Positions 1 through 12,228 of a stretch of DNA of 64,000 nucleotides are shown in pieces. Source of the DNA: Wyeomyia smithii (lineage: Eukaryota; Arthropoda; Insecta; Diptera; Culicidae). The first letter of the stretch is position 1; each line of letters starts with the position of its first letter. The DNA lies in assembly GCF_029784165.1 (NCBI RefSeq), contig NC_073696.1, forward strand, positions 241,288,892-241,352,891, written 5' to 3'. A program made the translations under genes and the position numbers. A model generated the notes under the pieces. The model did not search any database. It saw nothing but the letters and a program-made list of their open reading frames with translations, and had not been told where the DNA came from.

Positions 1-1290
1 TACCGAGTGCATAAATCAACACATTCTGTCAATCGATTCAGAATTTTCATTCTCTCTTTCGGTGAATAAACCATACTTAATTTTTCGAACAATCTGAGAT
101 GCATCCTTTTTTCATTCGTAACTACACCTAGTATGATCATGATTTCAAAAAGTGCACCGAGCGTATATACTGATGAAATTGCCTCCCCAGAACGCGTCAA
201 AACATTCATCTATCTGGCTGTTGTTGTTTGTGGAACATGAAAACTACATTCACCCCTTGCCGAGCCGAATAATGACGTCGATTATGGTATCGGTCGAGGC
301 CCCGCAGAAAAGAAAACAGCGAACAATTCTCCGCTCTCCAGTTTGTGCTAGGGTGGAGCAATTTTTTTTTTGTCGAAAAGATAGGCACCGAAAAAATATG
401 GTTCCCAATAAAATAATTCATCAACATGTAAAATTCTGTTATAGTGTTGAAGCAGCTACCCTGCGGGTAGCATCTCCGTATGCTTCCCCCCACCCATACC
501 GGAAGCTGCGTGAAACAATAAATATTTACACCCCATTGTAGTAAAGCAGTTAGCAAGTGGTTGTATACTACGCGAAGGAGAGCGCTACACTGCCTCAAGG
601 CTGAACTATATGACGCGAAGAAGCTGGCAAATGATAGGAGGCTGCTGCTGATAGAGTTACCCCTCAGGTTTAACTCAGTAGGGCTTTCGAGCGGTCGGGT
701 CGTAACAATCGTACAACGCAACACGCTGTGATTGATCTCGAGCTGATGCCGGCTGAGGGTCGTTAAATGTGCTGACTCGCAAACTTCACAACTTGCTTGT
801 TCGGCAAAATTGTGTGCCTGAAAATGCTGTTGCCGCTAACATGTTTCCACTAATACAGCCGCCCGATACAGCCGAAAATGATGCCGGTGCGAATAAATGA
901 AATTCGTTTTACGGATTATCGACCGGACCGCTACGGCGTTATTTGGTTAGCCTTATGCGAGAAGGATTGCTGTTGAGTTTCGAAAGTATGCTGTCAGTAG
1001 ATGTTTGATTAAAAGATGGGGGCGCCCGATACATTAGATGGTGACATTGCGAAGCAATGGGATCGTTGACCTTTCCGTGCGGGCGATACCGGAAAGGAAA
1101 AATTTTTTTCTTCATCTAAGGAAGGCATACTTTTGTCTTTGCCTATTACTATCATAACAATCGGTAACTTTAGGAGAAAAATCAAACTCATCAAGTTTAT
1201 TTTGAAAGCATGCGTATATTTCAAAATAATTACAAAATTTTATGGCTGCCAGAATCGAGAATAATTTAAGGTATTTAAGGTTTTGTACGC
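1..1290. other. no gene recognised
   Basis: The open frames here (about 130 and 170 codons at 152-724, on opposite strands over the same bases) have no recognisable domain, no splice structure and composition like the surrounding non-coding DNA. I see no repeat with clear ends. This is probably intergenic or old decayed repeat sequence. Confidence 0.5.
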
Positions 1291-1293
1291 ATT

Positions 1294-1980
1294 TGTGTCG
1301 CAGCATAACTCTTGAATGCCTAAACTGATTTCCACCAAACTTGATATACGAGTTTCTTTTACGAAGGTCATAGAAGTATTGGAAAAGAGTCATAATTTTT
1401 CGTGCACTATGGTAATATACTGTTGAATCCGTTGACTTTCAGGTTCTCGGTTGTTTCTGGAGGCCGGATGTTGATATCCAAAACATGATGTTCGACATCA
1501 TTTATAAATCCAATATAGCGAAAGCTGGTAACCCTGGAACCAGGCCGTGGTTTGAAACCAAAAACTGGTGTCCAATAGCATTTTGAAACTCAATATGGAG
1601 ACTTCCGGTATCTAGAACCCTGCGAAAACCGGATTGAACGCAATATGGGTATTTTTGAAGTTGAGACATTTTAAGACCGGATTGCAATGTTCGATGCCAT
1701 TTTCAAATTCAGGATGACGATTTCCATTTTCCCAGTTGCCGATTTTCATTTGGAAACCTAAGTAAAACCTAAAACTTGTGAAGGGATGTCCATCGCTATT
1801 GAAATCCAAGATGGACTTTTCCGGAATTGAGATGACGTCCAGGAACCAAATATCGATGTCGGGTGCCATTTTGGATCCAGTATAACTTTTTAATTCGTGA
1901 GTCCATTTCCACCAAGTTTGGCATACTATTCCTTGCACAAAAGAGGTGGTCGTAGGAATATTTTAAAAAGGGAGGGATAG
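1294..1980 (+). repeat. Helitron-like / ATGGCGACTTCC-family repeat, left part
   Basis: The stretch starting 'gcagcataactcttgaatgcctaa' corresponds to the 'ccagcataactctcgacggcc' segment at about 49320. It continues with the same downstream landmarks (a 'tttctggaggccg' block, 'catgatgttcgacatc', 'atatggagacttccgg'). The same 'accaaacttggcatac' landmark recurs near 1910. The copy stops at 1980, where the poly(T) of an inserted LINE begins, and repeat-like sequence resumes near 9395, so the LINE appears to have split it. Confidence 0.6.
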
Positions 1981-2149
1981 TTTTTTTTCCTTATTGGGGA
2001 CATTATACCACTGCGACTTAGATCTATTGTGGTGTGTCCTCTTTTGCTTTAAGCCTTCTCTTGTATAGATATAGACAACTATTATATGTTTTAATAGTCA
2101 TTATCGTGATTGAAGGCATTGTCCCAATGTGGTATTATGTAACGAATAA

Positions 2150-2690
2150 AATTTAAAACATTGTTCGGAGAGCTAGCCCATATTTCCCAAGGTTCTAGAA
2201 GTCCCTAATCAAGAAATTTGCGCCGTTTGGCGAATATTGCTGGGCATTCACACAGCAAATGATGAGCACTTTCACTCTCTGTGCAACAGAAGCGACAATT
2301 GTCGTTTTCAAGCCTTGCTATTAGCTTGAGATGATATTTACTTGGACAGTGATCAGTCCAGTATAAGTACTAAGATCCTTCTTTGAAAGGTTCAACAATT
2401 TTTGTGCAATCGAAGCGTTGGTCTTGATGTATCGTTTTGCGTGACGAGCTATTGTAGTGCTATCCCAGTTCAGCAGCACCTGACCTTTTTCCCATTCTGA
2501 TAGCTCCATCTTTATTGTGCTAAAGGAAACCCCACAGAATCATTTCCTTCGATGCCACAGTGTCCAGGAACCCAGTGAAGGTTTACCTTGTTACGTGTAG
2601 CTAGTTGCTGAAGCATTTTAATACATTCCCAAACTAATTTGAAAGTGCAAGTAACAGATTTCAAAACATTCAAGGCTGCTTGACTACCAG
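2150..2690 (-). pseudogene. LOA LINE copy 1: second half of RNase H and C-terminal tail
   Basis: This fragment continues the RNase H begun at 6586. It shows 'GSQAALNVLKS' (equivalent to SDSQAAL in the second copy), then 'VNLHWVPGHCGIEGND'. Further downstream, in another frame, come 'KKDLSTYTGLIT' and the Cys/His-rich tail that in copy 2 reads C-x2-C-x7-H-x4-C. Frameshifts separate 2690-2512 from 2509-2321. The break at 2690 is exactly the 7-bp target duplication of the inserted 3.9-kb element. Confidence 0.7.
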
Positions 2691-3574
2691 CAAATATATT
2701 AAATACCAATATACTGCCCATAATCGCATATTTGTAACATTTGCAAAATTGGTTGTTCGAGCAATTCGCACTTTTATATTTTGACCTTAAATGCATTGTT
2801 ACTAATATATTCTCGCAAATAGACACTTTAACTAAACTTAGTATCATGAAGAAAGCACTACTTTACACTATGTATACATTGAATATTACTTTTGAAGTCA
2901 AATTGGTTGAAATTTTTGCAATGATACATTTATGCCGTCACTTTCAAGCTACTTTTGGAATATATCACATGGAAAAAGAAGTTTTGCATGTATTCAACAA
3001 GCATGAGCTGAACATCAGAAACGGATCACCGGTGGTTGGTTACCGGACCAGAATAACTTCCGAGTTCCAAAGGATGCAGATGTGGATTTGGATGGAAACT
3101 TTTTCGACAAAAAAGTTGAAAAAGTTAAGTAGTGTGACAATTATGCGGTTATTTACGCTATGTGACAAAACAACTTGGTATTTTTTACGACTTTTTTCAC
3201 ACAAACATAAGCATATTTTTCCAGATGTAAAAAGTACATACTATTCTAAGCATTTCCCAATAAAAAGCACGAAATCCATAAAATGTCGAATGTTACAATT
3301 ATGCGATCACAGGCAGTATAGTTCACATACGTGAAATTATGAAGACAAATTGAAAATGACAGAAGCGTTAGTCACCTTTTCGACCGCTAGGTGCGCCACT
3401 TCTGATTTTGTTCTACACGACATGCGAAATAGAGTAACTTTTGACAATAATATTACCCTAATGGGTACACTGAAAAAAATTCACATTTTATTGTGAAGTG
3501 AACTCGGCCGAATATTTTATAATAATAAAGTTCACCTATGCATAAGGCAATCCATGGGTGGTGTTCCACGGTTT

Positions 3575-5011
3575 GTACGTTTGTCGACCTCCGACAATAT
3601 TTTGAGTTGTAAAATGGCGACTTCCGGTGACTGGGAAACTGCCAAAAATGACCAAATACCACCTAATATGGGTGTTTTTTTTAACCAGAATGACGCTCAG
3701 AGGCCAGAAATTGTCTCGAAATGCCAGTTTGAAATCCAAGATGGCGACTTCCGGTTTTTGAAAAATCAGACAAAATTTTGAATTGTAAGATGGCGACTTC
3801 CAGTGATTGGAAAAAAGAGGAAAATGACCAAATACCACCAATATGGATGTTTCTTTAACTAGAATGACGCTCAGAGGCCAGAAATTGTCTCTGAATACCA
3901 TTTTGAAATCCAAGATGGCGACTTCCGGTTTCAGAGAAACAGCGAGATATGACCAAATACCATCCAATATGGGTATTTCCGAAATCGTGATGATGCACTG
4001 AAACCACAAATCGACCTCAGACAACATTTTCAGTAGTAAAATGGCGACTTTTGGTGACTGGAAAACTGCCGAAAATGACCCAAATACAACCAAATATGGG
4101 TGTTTCTTTAACCAGAATGATGCTCAGAGGCCAGAAATTGTCTCCAAATACCATTTTGAAATCCAATATGGCGACTTCCGGTTCCTAAACAACAGTGGCA
4201 AAAGACCAAATAACACTCATTATGGGTATTTCCGGGATTGTTATGATGCACTGAAGCTACAAATCGACCTCAGATAACATTATGAATTGTAAAATGACGA
4301 CTTCCGGTGAATGGGAAACTGCCGAAAATAACCAAATAACACCCAATATGGGTATTTCTTCAACCGGCCGATTTCCATCCAATTGAGATGTTTCGATACC
4401 AGAATGATACACAGGAGCTAGAATCGACCACAGACAACATTTTGAATTCTAAGATGGTGACTTCCGGTTTCTGTAGAACAGCCGAAAATGACTAAATAAC
4501 ACCTATTATTGGTGTTTCTTTAACCAGAATGACGCTCAGGGGCCAGAAATTGTCTCCAAAAAAAAAATAGCCTAAAGGGACCAAATACCACCCAATATGA
4601 GTGTTTCTTTAACCAGAATGATGCATGGAGCTAAAAATTGACCTCAGACACCATTTTGAATTGTAGGATGGCAACTTCTGGGAAACAGCCGAATACTACT
4701 GCATATGAATATTTCCGTAATCGAAATAATGTAAACAAGCCAAGCATTGACCCTGGACACCATATTGAATTCGAAGATGACCACTTTCAGTTTCTGGAAA
4801 ACAACGAAAATAACTGAATACCACCCAATATGAGTGTTTTCGGAATAGAGTTGATGTACTAAAAGCAAAAGTCGAGGAAGTTGTCATTCCGATAAAACCA
4901 ATAATTTCAAACGATATAAACAAATCGCAAGAAATCAATGAATTTGGAATGTTGAAAATTATTGAATTAAACACAAAAATAGGCGGGACGAAGTTTGCCG
5001 GGTCAGCTAGT
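3575..5011 (+). repeat. Tandem ~140-bp array with Helitron-like 3' end
   Basis: This is a diverged tandem array. Each unit contains 'gatggcgacttccggt', a 'gaaaatgaccaaataccacc' segment, 'aatatgggtgtttctttaacc', 'agaatgacgctcagaggcc' and 'attttgaaatccaa'. Roughly nine to ten half-decayed units run from 3575 to 4860. The region ends with a short potential hairpin (GGC...GCC around 4982-4999) followed by CAGCTAG|T at 5004-5011, the form of a Helitron terminus (hairpin, then CTAG/CTRR, flanked by T). Short open frames on both strands are artefacts of the repeats. Confidence 0.55.
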
Positions 5012-5769
5012 AAATACATAAATATGCTGTTAAAGCAAAGCTGCAAGTGATGAATACGAAGATTAGAACTCGAGAGCAAAAAATTCGGAGGGATAAAAAA
5101 ACAAAAAAATACTTTCAAAACGAAGAAAACTAAACATTAAATAATAGTTTTTGCATAACAGTTGTTATCACTAATTATGTTTGTTTTGTTGAATATCATT
5201 TATATATAATATAATAAAGCTTTTAAATCAATTACAACATGATATGTATCCATACTTAAATTGTTAAATTGATAGAACATTCAAGTGTTATCTAAGCTAA
5301 AAGTTGCACAACAACCATATACGACTATTGACAACCATTGTGCGGTTTCTCCTTTTATCTCTTTCACGAGGTAATTGAAATATTCATTTAATTGTACACT
5401 TTGTGGCCTGATTATTGAGCTTGAGCTTGACGGCCGCACATTTCGTAGTTGCTTCCCGTGATGGATCTGAGCTAGTGAAGTTACACAGGGAACCACGTAT
5501 ATAGTAACTTGGGATTAGTTTACCATTTACACGTCGTGGCCTGATTATTTGAATATTTCTTCTTCGTGCCTCGATAAGCTACATCTATTATATTATCAAT
5601 ATTTAACTCCCGGAATGGCGTTAGTTTTACATACAAACAATATACGCACGAAATCTGCAACATATTTTTTTCTGTGAAAGTATGAAATTGAGTCAACTAA
5701 ATCTAAAATTGAGTAAATTCAGTTTCGTGTGTGAGAATGTCACACGCTCACAGAAATTCAACAACAATG
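5012..5769. other. no gene; part of the 3.9-kb element
   Basis: AT-rich non-coding sequence between the Helitron-like terminus and the Transib-like MITE. Two similar short segments ('gtggcctgattatt' at about 5403 and 5535) suggest a local duplication. I see nothing else. Confidence 0.4.
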
Positions 5770-6468
5770 CACAGTGGTACAGTAAGGCAATGTAGGCGGA
5801 CACGAGTTTTTCGATGCGATTTTGTGGTTTTAGAGTAAAATTTTTTTCTAAGTACTTGTTTCTTATATTTAGTCTATTTTTTATGTGCAAATGAAAATTA
5901 GGGTGGTCCTGAAATCGACTAAATGAAAAAACTAACTTTTTATTTGCATAAATAAATGTATACATTCATCGGCACAATTGTAGATCAACTAATTTTAAGC
6001 AACTTTCGGTATTTCTTCACAATATTTATACAATATTTGTTCTATCAAATGATACCAAAAAATATTATTTATGATTGCCCTAAACGGAGACATCAATATA
6101 TCAAAAGGGCCTATTTTTAAAATAGAAATAGTGAAAACTCTTCATCTGTATAATATATCGACAATGTTTTTTCGACTTTGTTTTTAAATTTGAATTGAAA
6201 AAATAGAGCGAAAAGACTGTTTTTGGAAACCAAATTTCATGTCTACAAAGAAGTTTTTTTACAAAGTTACTTAGAATTAGTTGGTCTACAAGTTTGCCAA
6301 AGAATGTTTTATTTCGTTGATTTTAGGACCACCCGAATTTTCAATCGCACATGAATAGAGGACTATGTATAAGAAACAACTTTTTACAAAAACTATGGCT
6401 TTAAACCGCAAACCAAAACCGCAACGAAAAGCCTATGTCCGCCTAAATTGCCTTACTGTACCACTGTG
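5770..6468. mobile_element. Transib-like MITE
   Basis: This 699-bp element has long terminal inverted repeats of about 170 bp. Both ends read CACAGTGGTACAGTAAGGCA inward, and the homology continues through 'aggcggaca', 'gtttcttata' and 'gggtggtcct'. It is flanked by a perfect 5-bp duplication CAATG (5765-5769 and 6469-6473). CACAGTG ends with 5-bp duplications are the signature of the Transib superfamily, relatives of RAG1. No transposase is encoded, so it is a non-autonomous derivative. Confidence 0.7.
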
Positions 6469-6585
6469 CAATGATTTTAGTTACCTTTTTCACCACAAGA
6501 GAGGGTGTTCCCTGTCTGTCTTCACGGGAATATATGGGAAATTCGAGAGTGAACTATATTGTTATTTTAAGATATTTGCTACCAG

Positions 6586-8078
6586 AAAAAATGCATATAT
6601 TAGCATATCTATATTTCGTTTTTAGGCAGATCGAAGCACATTCCAAAATAGCAAAGATTTCAGCTTGGAAAACCGTAGGCCATTTGCCCATCGCCACTGA
6701 ACAACTTACTCCAAGGCCTGATATGCCAGCCCCTACTTGATTTCCCATTTTCAGCCGTCAGTGTAAAAAATTATAGAGCCATCTCGAGTGTTGGGCCCTC
6801 AGCATTCCCATTCATTACGACTTGGTTCGAAAACATTAAATAAATGGATGAAATCATACTTGTTTCCATCAAATCTTCATTTTTTAGTATTAGAGGATTT
6901 ATATAAAACTCCTTTAAAATGCGTAGGTGACCATTTAGGTCTCCTTCAAAAAGATCTTTTGTGCGACAGAGTCTAATTGCACTTTCAACCGCATCTAGTT
7001 GAATGATTTGGGATAAGGGCAAAAGGTTGAGAAGAGCATCCAGGGCTTTGGAAGGAGTGGTACTCATTGCCCCTGTAATAACAGTAGTAGCAAATCTATG
7101 CAGTTTTTCGAACTTGAGTTGAGTTGTTTTTTCTTTGGTTTTTGGCCACCATATCAATGCTGCATATGTTATTCTCGATTTTACTATAGCCGACTGAATC
7201 CAATTTATAATTCTAGGCTTAAGCCCCCATTTTTTCCTTAATGTCCTTTTGCAAGCCCAAAAAGCACAAGTAGCCTTGTTAAGGAGTTGTGTTACGTGTG
7301 CATTCCAGAGAAGCTTACTATCCAGGATAACTCCAAGATAGTTAACTTCCATGGAGACTATCTACGGAACACTGTTTAAATAAACAATGTTGAGATTAGT
7401 TTTTCTTCTTTTTGTAAATGGTACAAGTGTAGTCTTGGAAGGATTTATGCTTAGATAATGTCATCGAATTTACCACGGACTATGATAACCACGTCATCTG
7501 CAAAACCGATCACTTCAAACCCAAGTGACTCTAAGTTTTCCAAAAGATCGTTTACTACTAAGGACCATAGTAGTGGGGAAAGAACTCCCCCTTGCGGACA
7601 GCCTTTTACAGCTCCTACTTTGAGCGACGAATCTCCAAGATGCGCAGATATTTCCCGTTTTGAAAGCATTTCTACAATCCATTCAATAAGACAACTTTCA
7701 AAACTGTGTGCTTTCATTGCATTTATCATAGACATATAACTTGCATTGTCAAAAGCTCCTTCTATGTTCAGAAACACTGCCAATAACATTTCTTTAGCCT
7801 CGAAAGATTTTCCAATTTTTGTTACAACTGAGTGAAGAGCATTCACTGTTGATTTTCCACTTTGAGACGCAAATTGCATTTTACTCAGCGGGTGTCTGCA
7901 AAGTAGTGTGTCCTTAATGTGTTCATCAATAAGTTTTTCCATTATTTTTAGAAAGATAGAGACCAAACTTATTGGTCTGAAAGATTTTGATGACGACTTG
8001 TCTTTTTTATTTGCCTTAGCAATAAACACCACTCTAGTTTGCCGCCAAGCTATAGGAATATACCCTAGCAAAAGGCTT
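6586..8078 (-). pseudogene. LOA LINE copy 1: reverse transcriptase and first half of RNase H
   Basis: Frame 8071-7451 holds the RT fingers and palm: 'SFRPISLVSIFLKIMEKLI', 'FLNIEGAFDNASY' (palm aspartate), 'KGCPQGGVLSPLLWS', and the catalytic 'GFADDVVII' box. Frame 7352-6771 holds the thumb/connection ('YLGVILDSKLLWNAHV'). Frame 6748-6586 has the start of RNase H ('GKWPTVFQAEIFAILE', with the conserved E). Between them are stops and frame changes, and the frame breaks off at the 3.9-kb insertion. The remainder of RNase H resumes at 2690. Sequence order and reading direction show that these are pieces of one element. Confidence 0.75.
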
Positions 8079-8079
8079 G

Positions 8080-8363
<284 letters not shown>

Positions 8364-8374
8364 TTGTTAAAGCA

Positions 8375-9390
8375 GGTACTAATTTACCTTTGCATTTTTG
8401 CAGAAGTATTGGATAAATTCCGTCAACTCCTGGAGACTTAAATGGTGCAAATGAGTCAATGGCTCAGGCTACTCTAGAAACTGTGAAAATTTTGTTGCTT
8501 AGACTTTCAGCCTCATTTTTGGATAATTTTGGTCCAATAAGTGTGCCATTTAGTCTAGTTTCAGCAATTTTTGATACTAGAATTGCAATCCAATATTGAA
8601 GTGTTTGTTATTGCGTTGGAAATAGGAAAAGAACCAGGAAAGTGAACTTGCATCATCACGTTCAAAGTTTCCTCTGTCTCTGAAGTAAAAGTTCCATCAT
8701 TTTTCTTGAGGGATCCGAGGCCATTAGAATGAGTTTTGGAGAGAACTTTCTGGAGCCTACTGATGACTGGTATGCTATCGATTTGTTCGCAATTGAACCT
8801 CCTGTCTTTCCGTTTGGATCTTCTTATCTCTTTATTATATTCAGTTAAGACCTCTCTGTATTCAGACCAGTTTGATGTTGCTTTAGCACGCTTAAACAGT
8901 TTCCTTCGAAGATGTTGATGGACCTTGCCTATTATGTTTCCAGATGTCATTTCAAGCTCATGACGACTATTAATAAAACTCGGAATTATATCACTCTCAC
9001 CAACAAGGGCCGAGCTGTAAGACTCCCAATTTCACGAGGATTCCTATAGGTTTCGTTCAGTAAACTATTTGCTGCGTACTCGAATAAAATATGTCTGTGA
9101 TCATATAGAGAAATTTCCTCTGAGACATGCCAATTTTCAATATTTTCAGAGTTTGCAGAACTGCAAAATGTGAGGTCAAGAACTTCTTCTCTTATTGAGT
9201 TAATGAAAGTTGGAGAATTTTCCCGGTTGCAGATATCAATATCATGTTGTGCAGTAAATTCAAGAAGTGACTCACCTCTCCTGTTCACATCAGAACTGCT
9301 CCAAACTGTGTGATGGGCATTTGCATCACATCCGATAAGAAAATTCCTGTTATGATTTTTGCAATACGAGATGAAGGCTGCAACCTTCAA
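8375..9390 (-). pseudogene. LOA LINE copy 1: AP endonuclease and linker region
   Basis: The minus-strand frame 9390-8986 shows the endonuclease core: a 'GCDANAHHTVW' block (the family GDFNAHH motif with D and N retained), 'DLTFCSS', and a 'YDHRHILFEY' block in place of the usual SDH. The next piece (8950-8561) contains the basic linker 'EIRRSKRKDRR' and ends at 'HFPGSFP', matching the linker of the second copy at about 42070-41860. Further frames toward 8375 contain a 'SPGVDGIYP'-like block just before the TA repeat. The start codon and ORF1 are missing, so the element is 5' truncated at about 9395. It is a dead fragment. Confidence 0.65.
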
Positions 9391-9395
9391 CGGTA

Positions 9396-9744
9396 AGGGA
9401 GTGAAGAAAGAAGTGATGTGGTAGCTAAGACTTTTTGTGAATCAATTCGATGATTGTCAGGTTCTTGGTCTCTGGAACATGATGTTCAACACTATATTTA
9501 TTCAGAATGAGGAAAAGCTGACACATCATTTGTAAATATTTTTTTTTTTTTAATTGTTTTTATTCAAGTGAATCGACATTTTTCGATTGGAGGCCGAAAG
9601 TTGATATTTAGAGACTGGAACATGATGTTCAGCACTACATTTATTCAAGATGAAGAAAAGCTAACACATATTTGTAAATTTTTGTAATTTTTTTTGCGAA
9701 AAGTTTTTCTTAAGTGAATCGACATTTTCCGATTTTCTGCATCA
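9396..9744 (+). repeat. Helitron-like repeat, right part after the LINE
   Basis: Landmarks of the repeat family resume here: 'caggttcttggtctctggaacatgatgttc', and a second partial copy about 130 bp later with 'ttggaggccgaaagttgatatttagagactggaacatgatgttc'. These match 49510-49560. Together with 1294-1980 it flanks LINE copy 1. Confidence 0.5.
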
Positions 9745-11900
9745 AACATTATTGACCGTTGTTTCTATCGATGGCTATTGACTGTTTTGCTATTAGATAT
9801 TTTGTTAATATCATTGGTGAGTGATTTGCTTTTTCAGCGATTTTTAGTCTTTCATGGGCGATTCTCGCTGAAACCAGGCCACTAGTGACACGAGGTCTTT
9901 GAAAATTGATTTTTTTATTTTAGTTCGATTAAACGCAGTGAAAAATTAATAACTGCACATAAATTTGTTCCATTTGGTGGACCCCTTGTTCGCCAAGGGG
10001 TGAACAAATTTTTAGAAAAGTGAAAATCGAATATTTTTATCGAGCTATAATTCAAATATTTGTCCCAAAACCCTCTACAAACAGCATTTCATTATACAGA
10101 AAACATCTAGGGCTTTCATGTGGAGTATTCAAAAGTTTGACCACCATCTTGGATTCGCCGCCATTTTGAATTTTATCATGAAAACGCATTTTTGAACAGG
10201 TTGGCAACCACCGATTTCAATTCTGAGACAACCATTGGAAAGCTGAGAAATGATGGAAAGCTGAGAACAGATGAAGATGAAATAGATAATTAACAATAAA
10301 CATTGCTGTCATGCGTTCATTTTACTCACGTCGAATTACTGATGGATGCACCTATCAACAACTAAATATACCTGAGAAGTCTCACTAGTTTTGAAAGTAT
10401 TGCGAGTTATCTGTTTCATAAATTCCCAAATCATCGTTCAAATTGGTGCGTTTTTGTATAGAAAACCCTAGAAACATACATACATAAAACATCACTCTAC
10501 TCATTCATTTATGAATTGTCAGGTATCAAAGTTTAACTAGCTTAAATTACAAGGTCTAAGCTTTAAAAAAAGTATTTGATGATGTGTACCGGTTTGCCTC
10601 TTTCTCCCCTATATGCAATTGAATATGCGAAAAAGTTTAACGAAAAAACGCTCTAACCTAGTATAGAACGATTGTAGCTTCATGCTGTCTTCGAAAGAAA
10701 CCTGTATTTTTATGTTGATCATATTTGCCTAGAACATCATGTGCATGGAAAAAAAATATTTCAAAAGTTATACTAGAAAAACTAAATTTGAGGGGGTTGG
10801 CAGAGGAAATGCTTCGTATCTAAATAAATAGACGTCATAGAAATTGGATGTCCTCTGCAAAGTTTCATATTTTGAAGAGTTCTACAACTTTGCTGAAGAA
10901 ACTATTTATGTATCTTCGCTGTATCAAAAGTTAGATTTTTTATTTTTATGATAGTAGGCCATGATCAAAAAATTTTCTTATCAACATTTCCGTTATATTT
11001 TTGTGAACAATTCAATAGAACATTGTCTTTGGCTTACATCAACCGTTTAAGCACAAATGAATTAAGTTCGCCTTTTCCGACCACTGTGCGTTGATCAACG
11101 TTCACCCTTTTTATAGTTAGGGCATACAACTCCTTCCTTCTTTAGTAGCCTTTTTCCCTCACAAATCCTAGAAATTGTCCGGTGGAGTGCTGTTGCTAGT
11201 GCCTTTTTGCTATGTTTATAGAGCTGTAGTTTGTCCTCACCTGCGGCTCGATTGTACTTTAGTGATCCAATTTTTCGTTTGATCTCCAGGATATTGGGAA
11301 GTAGGGCTTAATTGAGGTGGCCCGGAATACGCTTCACAAGCAAAAAGAACTCACGGAATAAAGTCAAAGCCTAGTTGAGGCCAGTAACAGGCCAAACTAA
11401 TACTATATATTTTTTATAACTAAAAAACCAAAGGGACGCGGAAGGCAAGGAAATGCCACAATTTAAAAATTTGTCAGTGAAGGTTAACAAAAATATAATG
11501 ATTTGCAAGAAAAAGTTGATTGGCCCAACCTCAACACAAACAGTAACTCCGTGCCAAACGGCCGCATAATGCATGCTCCAAAGCAACCTTTCCGTATTGT
11601 CAAAACGATAACGAAGCACCATATAGACGTGTAATCATCATATTCACAATCTATACAAGACAAACTTATTTATACTTTATAACGACAAACGAACGTCTTA
11701 TCACCTGCTTGCTTCCATAATATTTGAACAAAATTTTGGTACATCTGCAGATTATTTCTGCTTGATCAATCGTCAAAAACGTCAACCGGTTAACTAACGT
11801 TTTCCACTGTTTACAGATTTCTGCGCGATCGTGGCCGAGCAAATCAACGAATGTTTGGAAACCAACCGACCCGAGGATCATCATCATCATCGGCTTCAGC
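9745..11900. other. non-coding region upstream of the RING gene
   Basis: No protein-coding frame, RNA gene or element with clear ends was recognised. A segment near 10140-10180 ('catcttggattcgccgccattttgaatt') resembles an inverted scrap of the ATGGCGACTT repeat family. The minus-strand frames at 11371-11908 (about 80 codons) have no domain or splice context. The promoter and 5' leader of the downstream gene probably lie in the last few hundred bases, but I cannot place a start site. Confidence 0.4.
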
Positions 11901-12228
11901 TGGCACACCGACGAAGATATCGCCGCAGTCGCTGAAATGCTAAGCTCGTATTTGCTCCTATTAGTTAGTTGTGATAAGCAATGAGGAATAGTGACTCACA
12001 GTGGCGGCAAGAAGAAATCGGACGCTAAAATTGTTTCGCTTCACCGTAGCTGGTGATTGAACTTCAATGAAAATTTATCAACTGAGTGAAATTAATGGTT
12101 CGCGTTTAACACCACTATAGAAGTGCTTGCGTTTGCGGGCGTGTATGTGCATAAATTGTATGCACCTTGAAACTAGTGTTGCCAAAGTTAGGTTTTTAAA
12201 AGGAGGTCCAAAATCACACTCGCGCACG

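Larger units (their letters stand above)
2691..6578. mobile_element. 3.9-kb inverted-repeat element with 7-bp target duplication
   Basis: The LINE reading frame is interrupted here. CTACCAG occurs on both sides (2684-2690 and 6579-6585), and removing the insert plus one CTACCAG restores alignment with LINE copy 2. The ends are imperfect inverted repeats beginning CAAATAT (left CAAATATATTAAATACCAAT, right in reverse complement CAAATATCTTAAAATAACAA). No convincing transposase is visible inside, so it is non-autonomous or decayed. It carries a Helitron-like array (3575-5011) and a Transib-like MITE (5770-6468). A 7-bp duplication with CA-starting ends would fit hAT or P, but the superfamily is not established. 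Confidence 0.65.

Noticed and set aside
206..724. 172-codon minus-strand frame near the left edge
   Set aside because: No domain, low-complexity segments and an overlapping frame on the other strand; cannot be supported as a gene.
2741..3334. 197-codon frame as transposase of the 3.9-kb element
   Set aside because: No catalytic triad, zinc finger or other transposase motif is visible, and composition is that of AT-rich non-coding DNA; mentioned only as unexplained.
3575..4870. Regularly spaced repeats as a CRISPR-like array
   Set aside because: The units are contiguous, long (~140 bp) and diverged, with no spacers, and the DNA is eukaryotic.
11080..11110. Second Transib-like end (ccactgtg near 11088)
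   Set aside because: A single CCACTGTG with no matching opposite end or 5-bp duplication was found.
11666..11908. 80-codon minus-strand frame upstream of the RING gene
   Set aside because: No recognisable domain; Met-run arises from an ATG-repeat tract ('atcatcatcatc').
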